A stretch of DNA of 64,000 bases from HGM05190 sp964394205 (GTDB taxonomy: Bacteria > Bacteroidota > Bacteroidia > Bacteroidales > Muribaculaceae): NCBI GenBank assembly GCA_964394205.1, contig CAYMVS010000002.1, forward strand, positions 9,764-73,763, in the 5' to 3' direction. The translations under genes and the position numbers were made by a program. Numbering within the stretch: the first letter of the stretch is position 1; each line of letters starts with the position of its first letter. Shown in pieces: positions 25,790 through 33,585 of the stretch. The notes under the pieces were generated by a model. The model had not been told where the DNA came from. It did not search any database and was given only the letters and a program-made list of their open reading frames with translations.

Positions 25790-27862
25790 ATGATGACAAT
25801 AAAAAGACTTTTGACGATGGCACTCACAGCCGTGTTTGTGTTGCCGTGTTTTGCCAGAACAATCAATATTCACGGCACCATCACCCGGAGTGGCACCGGC
25901 GAGCCCCTCATGGGCGTCACCATATATAATGCACGCACCAATAAAGCGCTCGGCATGACCGGCGATGAGGGCCGATATAACATTACGGCCGACTCGGAAG
26001 ATGAGTTGATTTTCTCGGGCATGTTGCACTCGGAACATCGTGAGAACGTCAACGGCCGCCTGGAGATAAATGTCGCGATGATTCCCGAGGCCAATCAGCT
26101 CAAGGAGGTTGTCGTGATGGGAACGAGCAAAAACACCACACTCATCACCGAGCCAACCGACCTCGACGTTGTCGGCAACTACCTGCGGCTCAAAACCAAG
26201 GTGAAAATTCCCGCCAAGCTGTTCAACTCACAAGCCCGCATGATCATTCAGCCCACCATCTACAATGTCTCTAAAAAACATCTGTCCTACCTCAAGCCGG
26301 TGGTGCTTGACGGATGGCGATATGCCATCACCCAGGAGCGCATGTATGACTGGGATGCCCAACTCGACACTTTGACCGACTACCGTCAGATCAAGACCGA
26401 CAGCTATGGCAAAGAGAGCACGATCTATCTCATCGACTCGCTCTATATCGACAACCCCAAAGACGACTATCTCTGTGCCATCATGTCGTCGCTCGAAGAC
26501 TACAACAAGATTGTCTACACCGACACCTTTGAAATAGCGCGAGGCACGGTCAACCCGCTCAGGTTCCTCTCCTACTCGATCGACCCAATCGCTATGGACG
26601 AGGAGCAATACCTCCCCACCCCCGAGGTTGAGTTGAGAGACGCGTCGGGCGAGATGAACCTGATTTTCCCCGTCGGCAAGGCAAAGCTCGACCTCTCGCT
26701 GGGCAACAACGCCGCCGAGCTGAACGCCTTGATCGAAGAGTTTAAAACAATCGAGAATGCCCCCGACATGACCCTCAAGAGCTTCAAGATCTTTGGATTT
26801 GCCTCGCCTGAGGGCCGATATGAATATAACCGGCAGCTCGCCGAGCGACGCATGGAGTCGGCGATGTCTACCATGCTGAGCTCGATCGACCCTTCGCTGA
26901 GGCGCAATGCCGAGCTGTCGTCGGGTGCCGATGTAGCCTCATGGAACGAGGTTGTCAAGATGCTGCGCGCCGACGGCCTGCAGAGCGAGGCCGACGCCGT
27001 GCAGACGGTCATTGACAAATATCAGAACCCCGACTCGCGCTCTTTCGCCATGTCCAAACTGCCGTTTTTCTCATCTCTTCTGAAGGAGAAATATCTTCCC
27101 CGCCTGCGCCGAGTGAGCTACAACATCGTCTCGTCTCGCTATCGCCCGCTGACCGACGAGGAGATCAACGATCTGTACCGGTCCAACCCCAAGGGTCTGA
27201 GCAAATATCAGTTTTACCGCTACTACTCGGCCCGCTCGGGCAAAGAGCGTGAGGAGGCCATCAAGGCAGCCCTCGCCGTCCACCCCGACTTTGTGGTCGC
27301 CGCGACCGATCTTTCGGAAATGATGCTCAAAGAGGGCCGCAACCCGATGACCGTTCTTGAGCCATTCTTTGCCGACCCCAAGACGTGGAACAAACTACCC
27401 AAAGCGACACGTTACAACATGGCAGTGGCCTGCATGGACAGCCTCAACTACTCAAAGGCCGACTCGATTTTTGCCACAATCGACGACACGCCCCAAACCC
27501 ACAAGGCTCTCATCTACAACAAAGCTCTCAACGGAAAATTCCACGAGGTCATGGCCGAGATTTGTGAGGACTCCCCTCTCAACGAGGTGTTGCTGCTCCT
27601 GGCCGTCAAAGACAACCGAACAGCCGCCGCCAAAGCTGAAAAACTTGGCGACTCGGCCGTCGAGGAGTATGTCAAGGCTGTTGCCGCCAACCGCCTCGAC
27701 GACTATGTCAAGGCGATAACTCACCTTGAGAATGCTTTTGCTCTCGATCCATCGTTGATACAGGTAGCCCGGACCGACGGCGATGTCCTGGATCTGATTG
27801 ACGATGAGGACACAAACTATAACAAAGATATTCATTATCATGACTCTAACGACGCTGAATAA
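25790..27862 (+). CDS. Exported scaffold: carboxypeptidase-like, OmpA-like and TPR domains
   Basis: 690-aa exported protein. It has a signal peptide (MMTIKRLLTMALTAVFVLPC, then FA|R) and a carboxypeptidase-regulatory-like domain (about 22-95: INIHGTITRSGTGEPLMGV). A beta domain follows (about 115-300, IIQPTIYNVSKKHLSYLKPV), then an OmpA-C-like peptidoglycan-binding domain (about 325-440; FKIFGFASPEGRYEYNRQLA). TPR/Sel1-like helices run to the end. Domain order after the first module parallels the lipoprotein at 35719-37407 (INIQSYASPDGSLDFNTRLA), so they are paralogues. Position after a DUF3575 gene resembles the DUF3868 protein of fimbrial loci, but identity is uncertain. It probably links the outer membrane to peptidoglycan (inference). 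Confidence 0.8.
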   Translation: MMTIKRLLTMALTAVFVLPCFARTINIHGTITRSGTGEPLMGVTIYNARTNKALGMTGDEGRYNITADSEDELIFSGMLHSEHRENVNGRLEINVAMIPEANQLKEVVVMGTSKNTTLITEPTDLDVVGNYLRLKTKVKIPAKLFNSQARMIIQPTIYNVSKKHLSYLKPVVLDGWRYAITQERMYDWDAQLDTLTDYRQIKTDSYGKESTIYLIDSLYIDNPKDDYLCAIMSSLEDYNKIVYTDTFEIARGTVNPLRFLSYSIDPIAMDEEQYLPTPEVELRDASGEMNLIFPVGKAKLDLSLGNNAAELNALIEEFKTIENAPDMTLKSFKIFGFASPEGRYEYNRQLAERRMESAMSTMLSSIDPSLRRNAELSSGADVASWNEVVKMLRADGLQSEADAVQTVIDKYQNPDSRSFAMSKLPFFSSLLKEKYLPRLRRVSYNIVSSRYRPLTDEEINDLYRSNPKGLSKYQFYRYYSARSGKEREEAIKAALAVHPDFVVAATDLSEMMLKEGRNPMTVLEPFFADPKTWNKLPKATRYNMAVACMDSLNYSKADSIFATIDDTPQTHKALIYNKALNGKFHEVMAEICEDSPLNEVLLLLAVKDNRTAAAKAEKLGDSAVEEYVKAVAANRLDDYVKAITHLENAFALDPSLIQVARTDGDVLDLIDDEDTNYNKDIHYHDSNDAE

Positions 27863-27866
27863 TAAG

Positions 27867-30146
27867 ATGGTCATTAATAGATTTTTGCGAACAATATCGT
27901 TGGCCACCCTGCTTGCCGGCGTTTCTCTCTCATCAACGGCCAAGAGGGTGACAGTGGAGCTGAACGACTCTAACGCCTCAGGTTTCAACGCTCTTGATTA
28001 CGTTCTTCAAAAGCCGCTGCCCCTCGACACTTTCCCAGCCGGCCAGAAGGGTTTTGGCAGACACTTCTTCCTCGGTGTAGGCGGCGGTGTGTCGGTCAAT
28101 GGCAACACGCTGTCCTCTTCGGTTAAACCGTCGCTTCATTTCGGAGGCCAGATGGGCAGTTGGTTCACACCGGTTCACGGACTGCGCGTCGGGGCCGATG
28201 TCGGACGGATGTCGGTCCACAAGGGGACCCACCATGCGTGGGGTGTGAGCGTGAGAGCCGACTACCTCATAAATTTCTCATCACTGTTGAGAGGATATAA
28301 CCCCTACCGCAAGGTTGAACTCATCGGAGGCGTGGGCGTGGAGTACCGTCGCCTGCGTCAGGCCGGGGTATGGGGCAATAATTTAGGATTGGACGCCTCG
28401 CTGCAATTGCATTACAACGCCACCCCGTCGTTTTATCTCTTTGCCGAGCCCGAGCTGGCCATGATGACCGGTTTCCGCTATGACGGCAAAGACGACTGGC
28501 GTCGCGTGCGACCCTATTTCTCGTTCAACATCGGTATGGGATACCGTATTCTGACAGGCCGTCTGCGCCGTCTCCACTCATCGCCCTTTGACGGAAGGGA
28601 TGAGAACCAGATGTATTTTGGCGTCGGTGGCGGTCTGTGGGACTTTCCGGTCCACAGCCACTCGTTCAAAAACGCGATGGGGAGTATCCATTTAGGCAAA
28701 ATGTTTTCATCGACATCGGGTCTGCAGTTGACACTCTCTATCAACCAGAGAAAGCATAGCAACAAGGATTTGAACAACAAATATATCGGTATAGGCTCAC
28801 TTGACTATGTGCTCAACCTCGGCAACGCCTTTGGCGGGTACTCGCCCAAAGATGTGTTTCAGACCCAACTCAACGTGGGCGTAAGCGCCGGAGTTCTGAC
28901 CCGCACACAGAAGACCATCTATTCGCCCGGTCTCAGCGTTGGTCTGACAGGACTTTTCCGTCTCTCAGAGCACTGGGGTATTTTTATTCACCCCCAGATG
29001 TATGCTTTCCAAAAAAGTGAGATCAGCCGGCAATTTAGGTGTGGCCACACCCCGCTGGTGTCGGTCGACCTCGGTCTGAGATACAACGTGGGCAACTTCG
29101 GCCGTTTCCGCGCCGAGAGCTACCGTGAATATAATGCCGACAGCCGCCACTGGTTCATCGAGGCGGGCGGTGGCTACTCAAAGGTGCGCGGCACCAGTTT
29201 CGGCTACGGTGGCGACATCTTCATCAGCTTTGGCAAGCGGTTCACACCGATCTCAACATGGCGCGCAAGAGTTGACGGAAGCACCTATAAAAACTATCCG
29301 CGCATGCTGTCGACAGCACTGCATATCGACTACCTGACAAGCCTTACCACCGCGACCATGGGCTATGACCCCAACCGACTGTTTGACTTGCAATTAGTGT
29401 TGGGTGCCAATTTAGGCGCCGCCCACTATAATGGCCCGATCAAACCGATTGGCGGCTTTGAGACCGGTCTTCAGGCCAACTTCCGTCTCAGCAAACACCT
29501 CGACCTATTTGTCGAGCCGATGTTTATGGCGTCCTCATTGCCTTCAATCTACGGTAGCCGCAACTGGTACGCTCAAATGCAGGTGCAGCTCGGTCTGCGC
29601 TACAAGCTCGGCCTGCAAGGAGAGCGTGGTCGACTGAGTGACAGCATGTATGGCACGCGACCCAACTTTGCCGGGTTCTCGGCCGGTTTGTTAGGATTGG
29701 CACGCAACATCTCCTTGAAACACTCCAACCTGACAGGCGGGTTTGACATCAGCATTGGCCGGTGGTTTGCCCTCCCCTCGGGTTTGAGGTTCACCTTTGC
29801 CAACGACTGGCTCTATCGCTACAAGGACAACTACCATGTCGCCTCGGCCCATCTCGACTACCTGCTTAACTTCACCTCCTTGATAGATCGCAACGCTTCA
29901 CGCCGTTTCCACATTATCGGCGCTGTAGGTGCCGGTTTGAGCTACTGCCACAAGTCGATCAACTCCAAGAAAGGCGTGATGGCCTATGGCGGCGTTCAGT
30001 TCCGCTACAATCTGCCGGGCAATATCGACATCCATCTTGAGCCGGGAGTGCAGATATGGCAAAACCGTGTGATCCCCACCGCCACACCCCAAGAGAAATT
30101 TGAGATTGCACCCAAGATGGTTGCCGGTGCATCCTATCGTTTTTAA
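27867..30146 (+). CDS. Outer-membrane protein built of four tandem beta-barrel-like repeats
   Basis: 759-aa exported protein (signal peptide about 1-26, MVINRFLRTISLATLLAG). After a linker it has four repeats of ~175-180 residues, roughly 66-230, 248-410, 427-582 and 602-759. Each contains a core: ADYLINFSSLLRGYNPYRKV (D132), SLDYVLNLGNAFGGYSPKDV (D313), HIDYLTSLTTATMGYDPNRL (D488), HLDYLLNFTSLIDRNASRRF (D664). Each then has a GGVG/GAG strand, a LFAEP/IHPQ/LFVEP/IHLEP strand and a final LG(L/M)RY-type strand. Alternating hydrophobic/polar strands and the terminal Phe (GASYRF) fit an outer-membrane barrel. It starts 4 nt after the scaffold gene and ends the operon. The ATG at 27867 gives the signal peptide; an earlier ATG (27840) overlaps the upstream gene. 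Confidence 0.82.
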   Translation: MVINRFLRTISLATLLAGVSLSSTAKRVTVELNDSNASGFNALDYVLQKPLPLDTFPAGQKGFGRHFFLGVGGGVSVNGNTLSSSVKPSLHFGGQMGSWFTPVHGLRVGADVGRMSVHKGTHHAWGVSVRADYLINFSSLLRGYNPYRKVELIGGVGVEYRRLRQAGVWGNNLGLDASLQLHYNATPSFYLFAEPELAMMTGFRYDGKDDWRRVRPYFSFNIGMGYRILTGRLRRLHSSPFDGRDENQMYFGVGGGLWDFPVHSHSFKNAMGSIHLGKMFSSTSGLQLTLSINQRKHSNKDLNNKYIGIGSLDYVLNLGNAFGGYSPKDVFQTQLNVGVSAGVLTRTQKTIYSPGLSVGLTGLFRLSEHWGIFIHPQMYAFQKSEISRQFRCGHTPLVSVDLGLRYNVGNFGRFRAESYREYNADSRHWFIEAGGGYSKVRGTSFGYGGDIFISFGKRFTPISTWRARVDGSTYKNYPRMLSTALHIDYLTSLTTATMGYDPNRLFDLQLVLGANLGAAHYNGPIKPIGGFETGLQANFRLSKHLDLFVEPMFMASSLPSIYGSRNWYAQMQVQLGLRYKLGLQGERGRLSDSMYGTRPNFAGFSAGLLGLARNISLKHSNLTGGFDISIGRWFALPSGLRFTFANDWLYRYKDNYHVASAHLDYLLNFTSLIDRNASRRFHIIGAVGAGLSYCHKSINSKKGVMAYGGVQFRYNLPGNIDIHLEPGVQIWQNRVIPTATPQEKFEIAPKMVAGASYRF

Positions 30147-30166
30147 GAGCCTTTCCCATAATATCG

Positions 30167-30200
30167 AGCAGGCCGGACAACAAATGTTTTCCGGCCTGCT
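30167..30200 (+). terminator. Probable terminator of the envelope operon
   Basis: GC-rich 10-bp stem (30167-30176 with 30191-30200) 20 nt after the stop. The T tail is short (TTTC), so strength is uncertain. Confidence 0.6.
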
Positions 30201-30448
30201 TTCGTTTCCGCTCATCTGCCAACTCGTCACCAGCCGATTTGATCTCAGCAGACAGGACCGGTGGGTAGCATAGCCGGGATGATAAAACCGCGAAACATTG
30301 CTCCCCAATCCTATGTCCCTATCCATCGGGTCCTCCCGACCCACACTATGCCTCAAAAAAGTTTTACTGTTTAACGGGGACCATGAGTTACTCCCTAAAC
30401 CAACCGGCCCTGTCTTTTGCTGACTGGATATTCAGTTAACCATCCATC
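30201..30448. other. Intergenic stretch without a recognisable gene
   Basis: About 250 bp between the two terminators. No frame with Bacteroidota-like coding character, no tRNA or riboswitch fold and no -7 box at useful spacing were recognised. A small RNA cannot be excluded. Confidence 0.5.
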
Positions 30449-30500
30449 AAAAACTAATTGAGAGATGACGTGCCAATTGTTGACACGTCATCTCTCAATT
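30449..30500 (-). terminator. Terminator of rpsP
   Basis: Perfect 17-bp stem (30456-30472 with 30484-30500). On the minus strand it is followed by a T run (complement of the A run at 30449-30453). It lies 27 nt after the rpsP stop. Confidence 0.9.
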
Positions 30501-30527
30501 GTTGAATGTCAGGTTTGATAAAGACGC

Positions 30528-31067
30528 TTATTCAGCAGCGGGAGCCTCCTCGGCGGCAGCCTCCTCAGCTTTAGCAGCGGCCTCAGCCTCGGCGGCAGCG
30601 GCGGCAGCCTCAGCTTTCTTTTTGGCTACGACCTCGGCCTTGGCTTTATTCTTGGCCTGCTCTTCCTCAAGACGCTGTTTTGCAGCGAGCTCGCGCTTGT
30701 CGGCCATCGATGCCTTGAGAGCATCAACTGTGGCCTGCTTGGCTTTCTTCCAAGCCTCAAAACGACGCTGGGCCTCAGCCTCGTCAAAGGCGCCTTTCTT
30801 GACACCTCCCTGGAGGTGCTTCATCATCAGCACACCCTCTTGTGAAAGGATGCTGCGAACGGTGTCGGTGGGTTGTGCACCGACGTTAACCCAATACAAA
30901 GCTCTCTCAAAGTTGAGAGTGATGGTAGCAGGATTGGTGTTGGGGTTGTAAGACCCGATACGCTCAATAAATTTACCATCTCGTGGTGCCCTGCTGTCGG
31001 CGATTACAATGGGATAAAACGCATAGTTCTTACGACCATGACGCTGTAATCTGATTTTTGTTGCCAT
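30528..31067 (-). CDS. rpsP: 30S ribosomal protein S16 with long Ala/Glu-rich C-terminal extension
   Basis: Small-subunit protein S16. The N-terminal ~80 residues are the conserved core (MATKIRLQRHGRKNYAFYPI, RDGKFIERIGSYNPN, DRALYW-type helix as ERALYWVNVGAQPTDTV). The protein continues to 179 aa, against ~82 in E. coli. The added ~95 residues are Lys/Arg-rich, then almost only Ala, Glu and Lys, and probably helical; such tails are a Bacteroidota trait. The gene is alone: no rimM or trmD follow it as in Proteobacteria. A 7-bp hairpin sits in its leader. Confidence 0.97.
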   Translation of the reverse strand: MATKIRLQRHGRKNYAFYPIVIADSRAPRDGKFIERIGSYNPNTNPATITLNFERALYWVNVGAQPTDTVRSILSQEGVLMMKHLQGGVKKGAFDEAEAQRRFEAWKKAKQATVDALKASMADKRELAAKQRLEEEQAKNKAKAEVVAKKKAEAAAAAAEAEAAAKAEEAAAEEAPAAE

Positions 31068-31097
31068 TAATTTTTAAAATAAATTGGTTTGTATTGT

Positions 31098-31116
31098 GAG
31101 CCCAACCCGTGGGCTC
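31098..31116 (-). promoter_or_regulatory. Stem-loop in the rpsP leader
   Basis: Perfect 7-bp GC-rich stem (31098-31104 with 31110-31116), 5-nt loop, between the promoter and the rpsP ATG. No T run follows, so it is not a simple terminator. Ribosomal-protein autoregulation is possible but unproven. Confidence 0.5.
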
Positions 31117-31129
31117 GGTTAATCGGCCA

Positions 31130-31159
31130 CAAAATTACTACTTTTTTATTAATTGACAA
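31130..31159 (-). promoter_or_regulatory. rpsP promoter
   Basis: TAATTTTG (31130-31137, minus) with TTG 19 nt upstream (31157-31159). The predicted leader is about 59 nt. Confidence 0.7.
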
Positions 31160-31180
31160 GCGGTTTTTTAAATTATTTGC

Positions 31181-31188
31181 TACTTTTG
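31181..31188 (+). promoter_or_regulatory. -7 box of the DUF6377-like gene
   Basis: TACTTTTG on the plus strand, 40 nt before the ATG at 31229; it is divergent from and overlaps the upstream part of the rpsP promoter region. Confidence 0.55.
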
Positions 31189-31228
31189 TTGTACATAATT
31201 TTTCAGGCAAACCAATCCCATTCCGCCC

Positions 31229-32827
31229 ATGATCCGTTTTTGCTGCTTTCTTATATCAATGTTTGTGCTGACCACGGCGAGTGTGGCCGGTGGCCGGGCG
31301 GTGACCATATCCGGAGAGGACACTGAAAGGGCTTTGTCGCGACTTGACAAAGAGATTGCCATAAGACAAGTCTACATGGACTCGCGCCGCTCTCTGATCG
31401 ATTCTCTCAAACGTCTCACCGCCGAGGGGATGCACACCCGAGCCTGGCTCGACCATATCCTTCAGCTTGGCGACCTCTATGCCCCTTTCAACAACGACTC
31501 GGCCCTGGTCTACTTTGAGCGGGGTCTCGCCCGCGCGCTCGAGCTTAGAGAGGACTCGTTTATGACGGTGTTCAGGATGAGGCATGCCGTCTACCTCCCT
31601 TTGGCCGGTCTTAACGGCGAGGCTCTCGACGAGTTTTCGTTGATAAACCGCGACTCGCTGACGGCTCGCGGGGGTGCCACCCCGGCATCGTTTTATGACA
31701 GCGAGCGACAGCTCCACAGCTATCTCGTGGCGGCCTATCGTAAGTATGAACCGCTCAAGCGTCTCCATGAGCAGCATGTCATCGAGGCCCAACGGGCGCT
31801 GTTGCAGACACTTGACAGCACAACGGTCAACTACACCTATGCCTTGGGCGAATATTTCTTCAACACGGGCGACCTGTCAAAGGCCCAGGTGCTACTCGAC
31901 GAGATTGTGCAGACAGTCGACGAAAGCCGCAACATGTTTGCCCGCGCCGCCCACCACTTGTCGTCGATCGCACAGGCCCGAGGCGACAACGAGGCCTATA
32001 TCTACTATCTCGCGCTCTCGGCCATAGGCGACGTCAAGAGCGCCACCCTCGAGGTGTCGTCGCTGCAGGAGCTTGGCCGCGAGCTGTTTAACCATGGACA
32101 AAAAGAACGCGCCTACCTCTATCTGTCAACGGCGCTTGAAAACGCTGTGAGCTGCCATGCGGCCTCGCGCATGATGGAGAGCGCCGAGGCGCTCCCGACC
32201 ATCAGTGCCGCCCACCGCAGCGAGATAAGCCACCAGCAGAAGATTCTCTATATGGTGATTTCACTGATGGCGGTGTTGCTGTTGCTGTTGGGCGCAGCCA
32301 TGATCTACCTGCGCCGCGACATGAAACGGCTTAGCCGCCTGCAACGGCGTCTTGAAAAAGCCAACCACGTCAAGGAGTTCTATATCAGTCAGTTTCTCAA
32401 CCTTTCGTCGATTTATATGGATAAGCTGAACGAGTTTTGCAAGATCGCCAACCGCAAAATATCGACCGGCAATGTCGATGACCTGTATAAGCTGACCAAG
32501 TCGGGCAAATTTGTCGATGAGCAGAGCCGCGAGTTTTATGAGGTGTTTGACAATGCTTTCCTGCACCTCTACCCCACGTTTGTGACCGAGGTTGACGCGT
32601 TGCTCAAGGATGATTGCAAACTGCAGCTGCTGCCCGACGAGACTCTTAACACCGACCTTCGCATCCTGGCCCTGATGCGCCTGGGCATTGACGACTGCCG
32701 CCACATAGCGCGGGTGCTCAACTATTCAGTCAACACCATCTATGCCTACCGCAACAAGCTGAAAAATCGAGCGCTGAGGCGTGACACCTTTGAGGCCGAA
32801 GTGCTCGAGATTGGCAAAGTGAAATAA
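31229..32827 (+). CDS. DUF6377-like membrane regulator with TPR sensor and HTH output
   Basis: 532-aa one-component membrane regulator of a Bacteroidales type. It has a signal peptide (MIRFCCFLISMFVLTTAS) and an extracytoplasmic TPR-like helical region (about 35-335). One transmembrane helix follows (about 348-368, MVISLMAVLLLLLGAAMIYL), then a coiled-coil linker. The cytoplasmic C-terminal domain ends in a LuxR-like helix-turn-helix (about 485-515, DCRHIARVLNYSVNTIYAYR). DUF6377 is my best family match from memory. The regulated genes are unknown. It converges on truA with a 2-bp gap and no terminator. Confidence 0.83.
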   Translation: MIRFCCFLISMFVLTTASVAGGRAVTISGEDTERALSRLDKEIAIRQVYMDSRRSLIDSLKRLTAEGMHTRAWLDHILQLGDLYAPFNNDSALVYFERGLARALELREDSFMTVFRMRHAVYLPLAGLNGEALDEFSLINRDSLTARGGATPASFYDSERQLHSYLVAAYRKYEPLKRLHEQHVIEAQRALLQTLDSTTVNYTYALGEYFFNTGDLSKAQVLLDEIVQTVDESRNMFARAAHHLSSIAQARGDNEAYIYYLALSAIGDVKSATLEVSSLQELGRELFNHGQKERAYLYLSTALENAVSCHAASRMMESAEALPTISAAHRSEISHQQKILYMVISLMAVLLLLLGAAMIYLRRDMKRLSRLQRRLEKANHVKEFYISQFLNLSSIYMDKLNEFCKIANRKISTGNVDDLYKLTKSGKFVDEQSREFYEVFDNAFLHLYPTFVTEVDALLKDDCKLQLLPDETLNTDLRILALMRLGIDDCRHIARVLNYSVNTIYAYRNKLKNRALRRDTFEAEVLEIGKVK

Positions 32828-32829
32828 AC

Positions 32830-33585
32830 TCAATAGGTTACATCCCAGAGATAGAGTGCCTGAGGGGGCATGGAGGTCCCGGCGGCACAACGGTCGCGAC
32901 GCTCGATGACATCTTTGAACTGCTCTACCGACATCTTTCCGCGCCCAACCTCGACCAACGTGCCGACAACAGCGCGAACCATGTTGCGCAAAAATCGGTC
33001 GGCCGTGATGACAAACACATGGGCCCCCTCACCGGCATCTATCCACTCGGCGCGCGTCACCCGGCAAATATTGGTCACGGCGTCGGAGTGAAGCTTGGCA
33101 AACGAGGTAAAGTCGTCAACCTCGAGCAACAAGGCGGCGGCACGGTTCATGGCCTCATAGTCAAGGCCGGCCGGCGCCTTCCATGACAGCGAGTAGGCAA
33201 AGGGCGACTTGTGGTCGAGAGCATAGTAATGATAGGTTCTGGAGCGGGCATCAAAGCGGGCATGGAGCCGAGGGTCGACCTCTTCAATTGAATGAATGGC
33301 TATATCTCGCCCTATCAGTGAGTTAAGGGCGCGCACGAGTTTGTCGGGAGCCTCAAGCGGGGTGTCAATGTCAAAATGAGCCACCATCAGCCGGGCGTTG
33401 ACGCCGGCATCGGTGCGCCCGGCGCCTACAATCGCCATCGGACGCCGCAAAACCGTCGTGAGGGCATCTTCGATCACACTCTGCACCGACACAGCGTTGG
33501 GCTGACGCTGCCACCCGTGAAAAGGGGCTCCGTTGTAAGACAACCGCATGAAGTAGCGATGATGGCTCGCCGCTGTCTCGCCCAT
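32830..33585 (-). CDS. truA: tRNA pseudouridine(38-40) synthase
   Basis: Modifies U38-U40 in the tRNA anticodon arm. The 251-aa protein has the catalytic Asp in GAGRTDAGVNA (about residue 59), the FDARSRTYHYY segment and FLRNMVRAVVGTLVEVG near the C-terminus. The start is the ATG at 33585, overlapping the speA stop by one base (TGATG), rather than the TTG at 33588. It is co-transcribed behind speA. Confidence 0.96.
   Translation of the reverse strand: MGETAASHHRYFMRLSYNGAPFHGWQRQPNAVSVQSVIEDALTTVLRRPMAIVGAGRTDAGVNARLMVAHFDIDTPLEAPDKLVRALNSLIGRDIAIHSIEEVDPRLHARFDARSRTYHYYALDHKSPFAYSLSWKAPAGLDYEAMNRAAALLLEVDDFTSFAKLHSDAVTNICRVTRAEWIDAGEGAHVFVITADRFLRNMVRAVVGTLVEVGRGKMSVEQFKDVIERRDRCAAGTSMPPQALYLWDVTY

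Noticed and set aside
25212..30146. Annotation of this operon as a complete fimbrial (Fim/Mfa) gene cluster
   Set aside because: No fimbrillin, anchor or tip protein genes are present; only the first two positions resemble such clusters.
30201..30448. Possible small RNA gene in the gap before rpsP
   Set aside because: No promoter box at useful spacing and no fold recognised; kept only as unassigned intergenic DNA.
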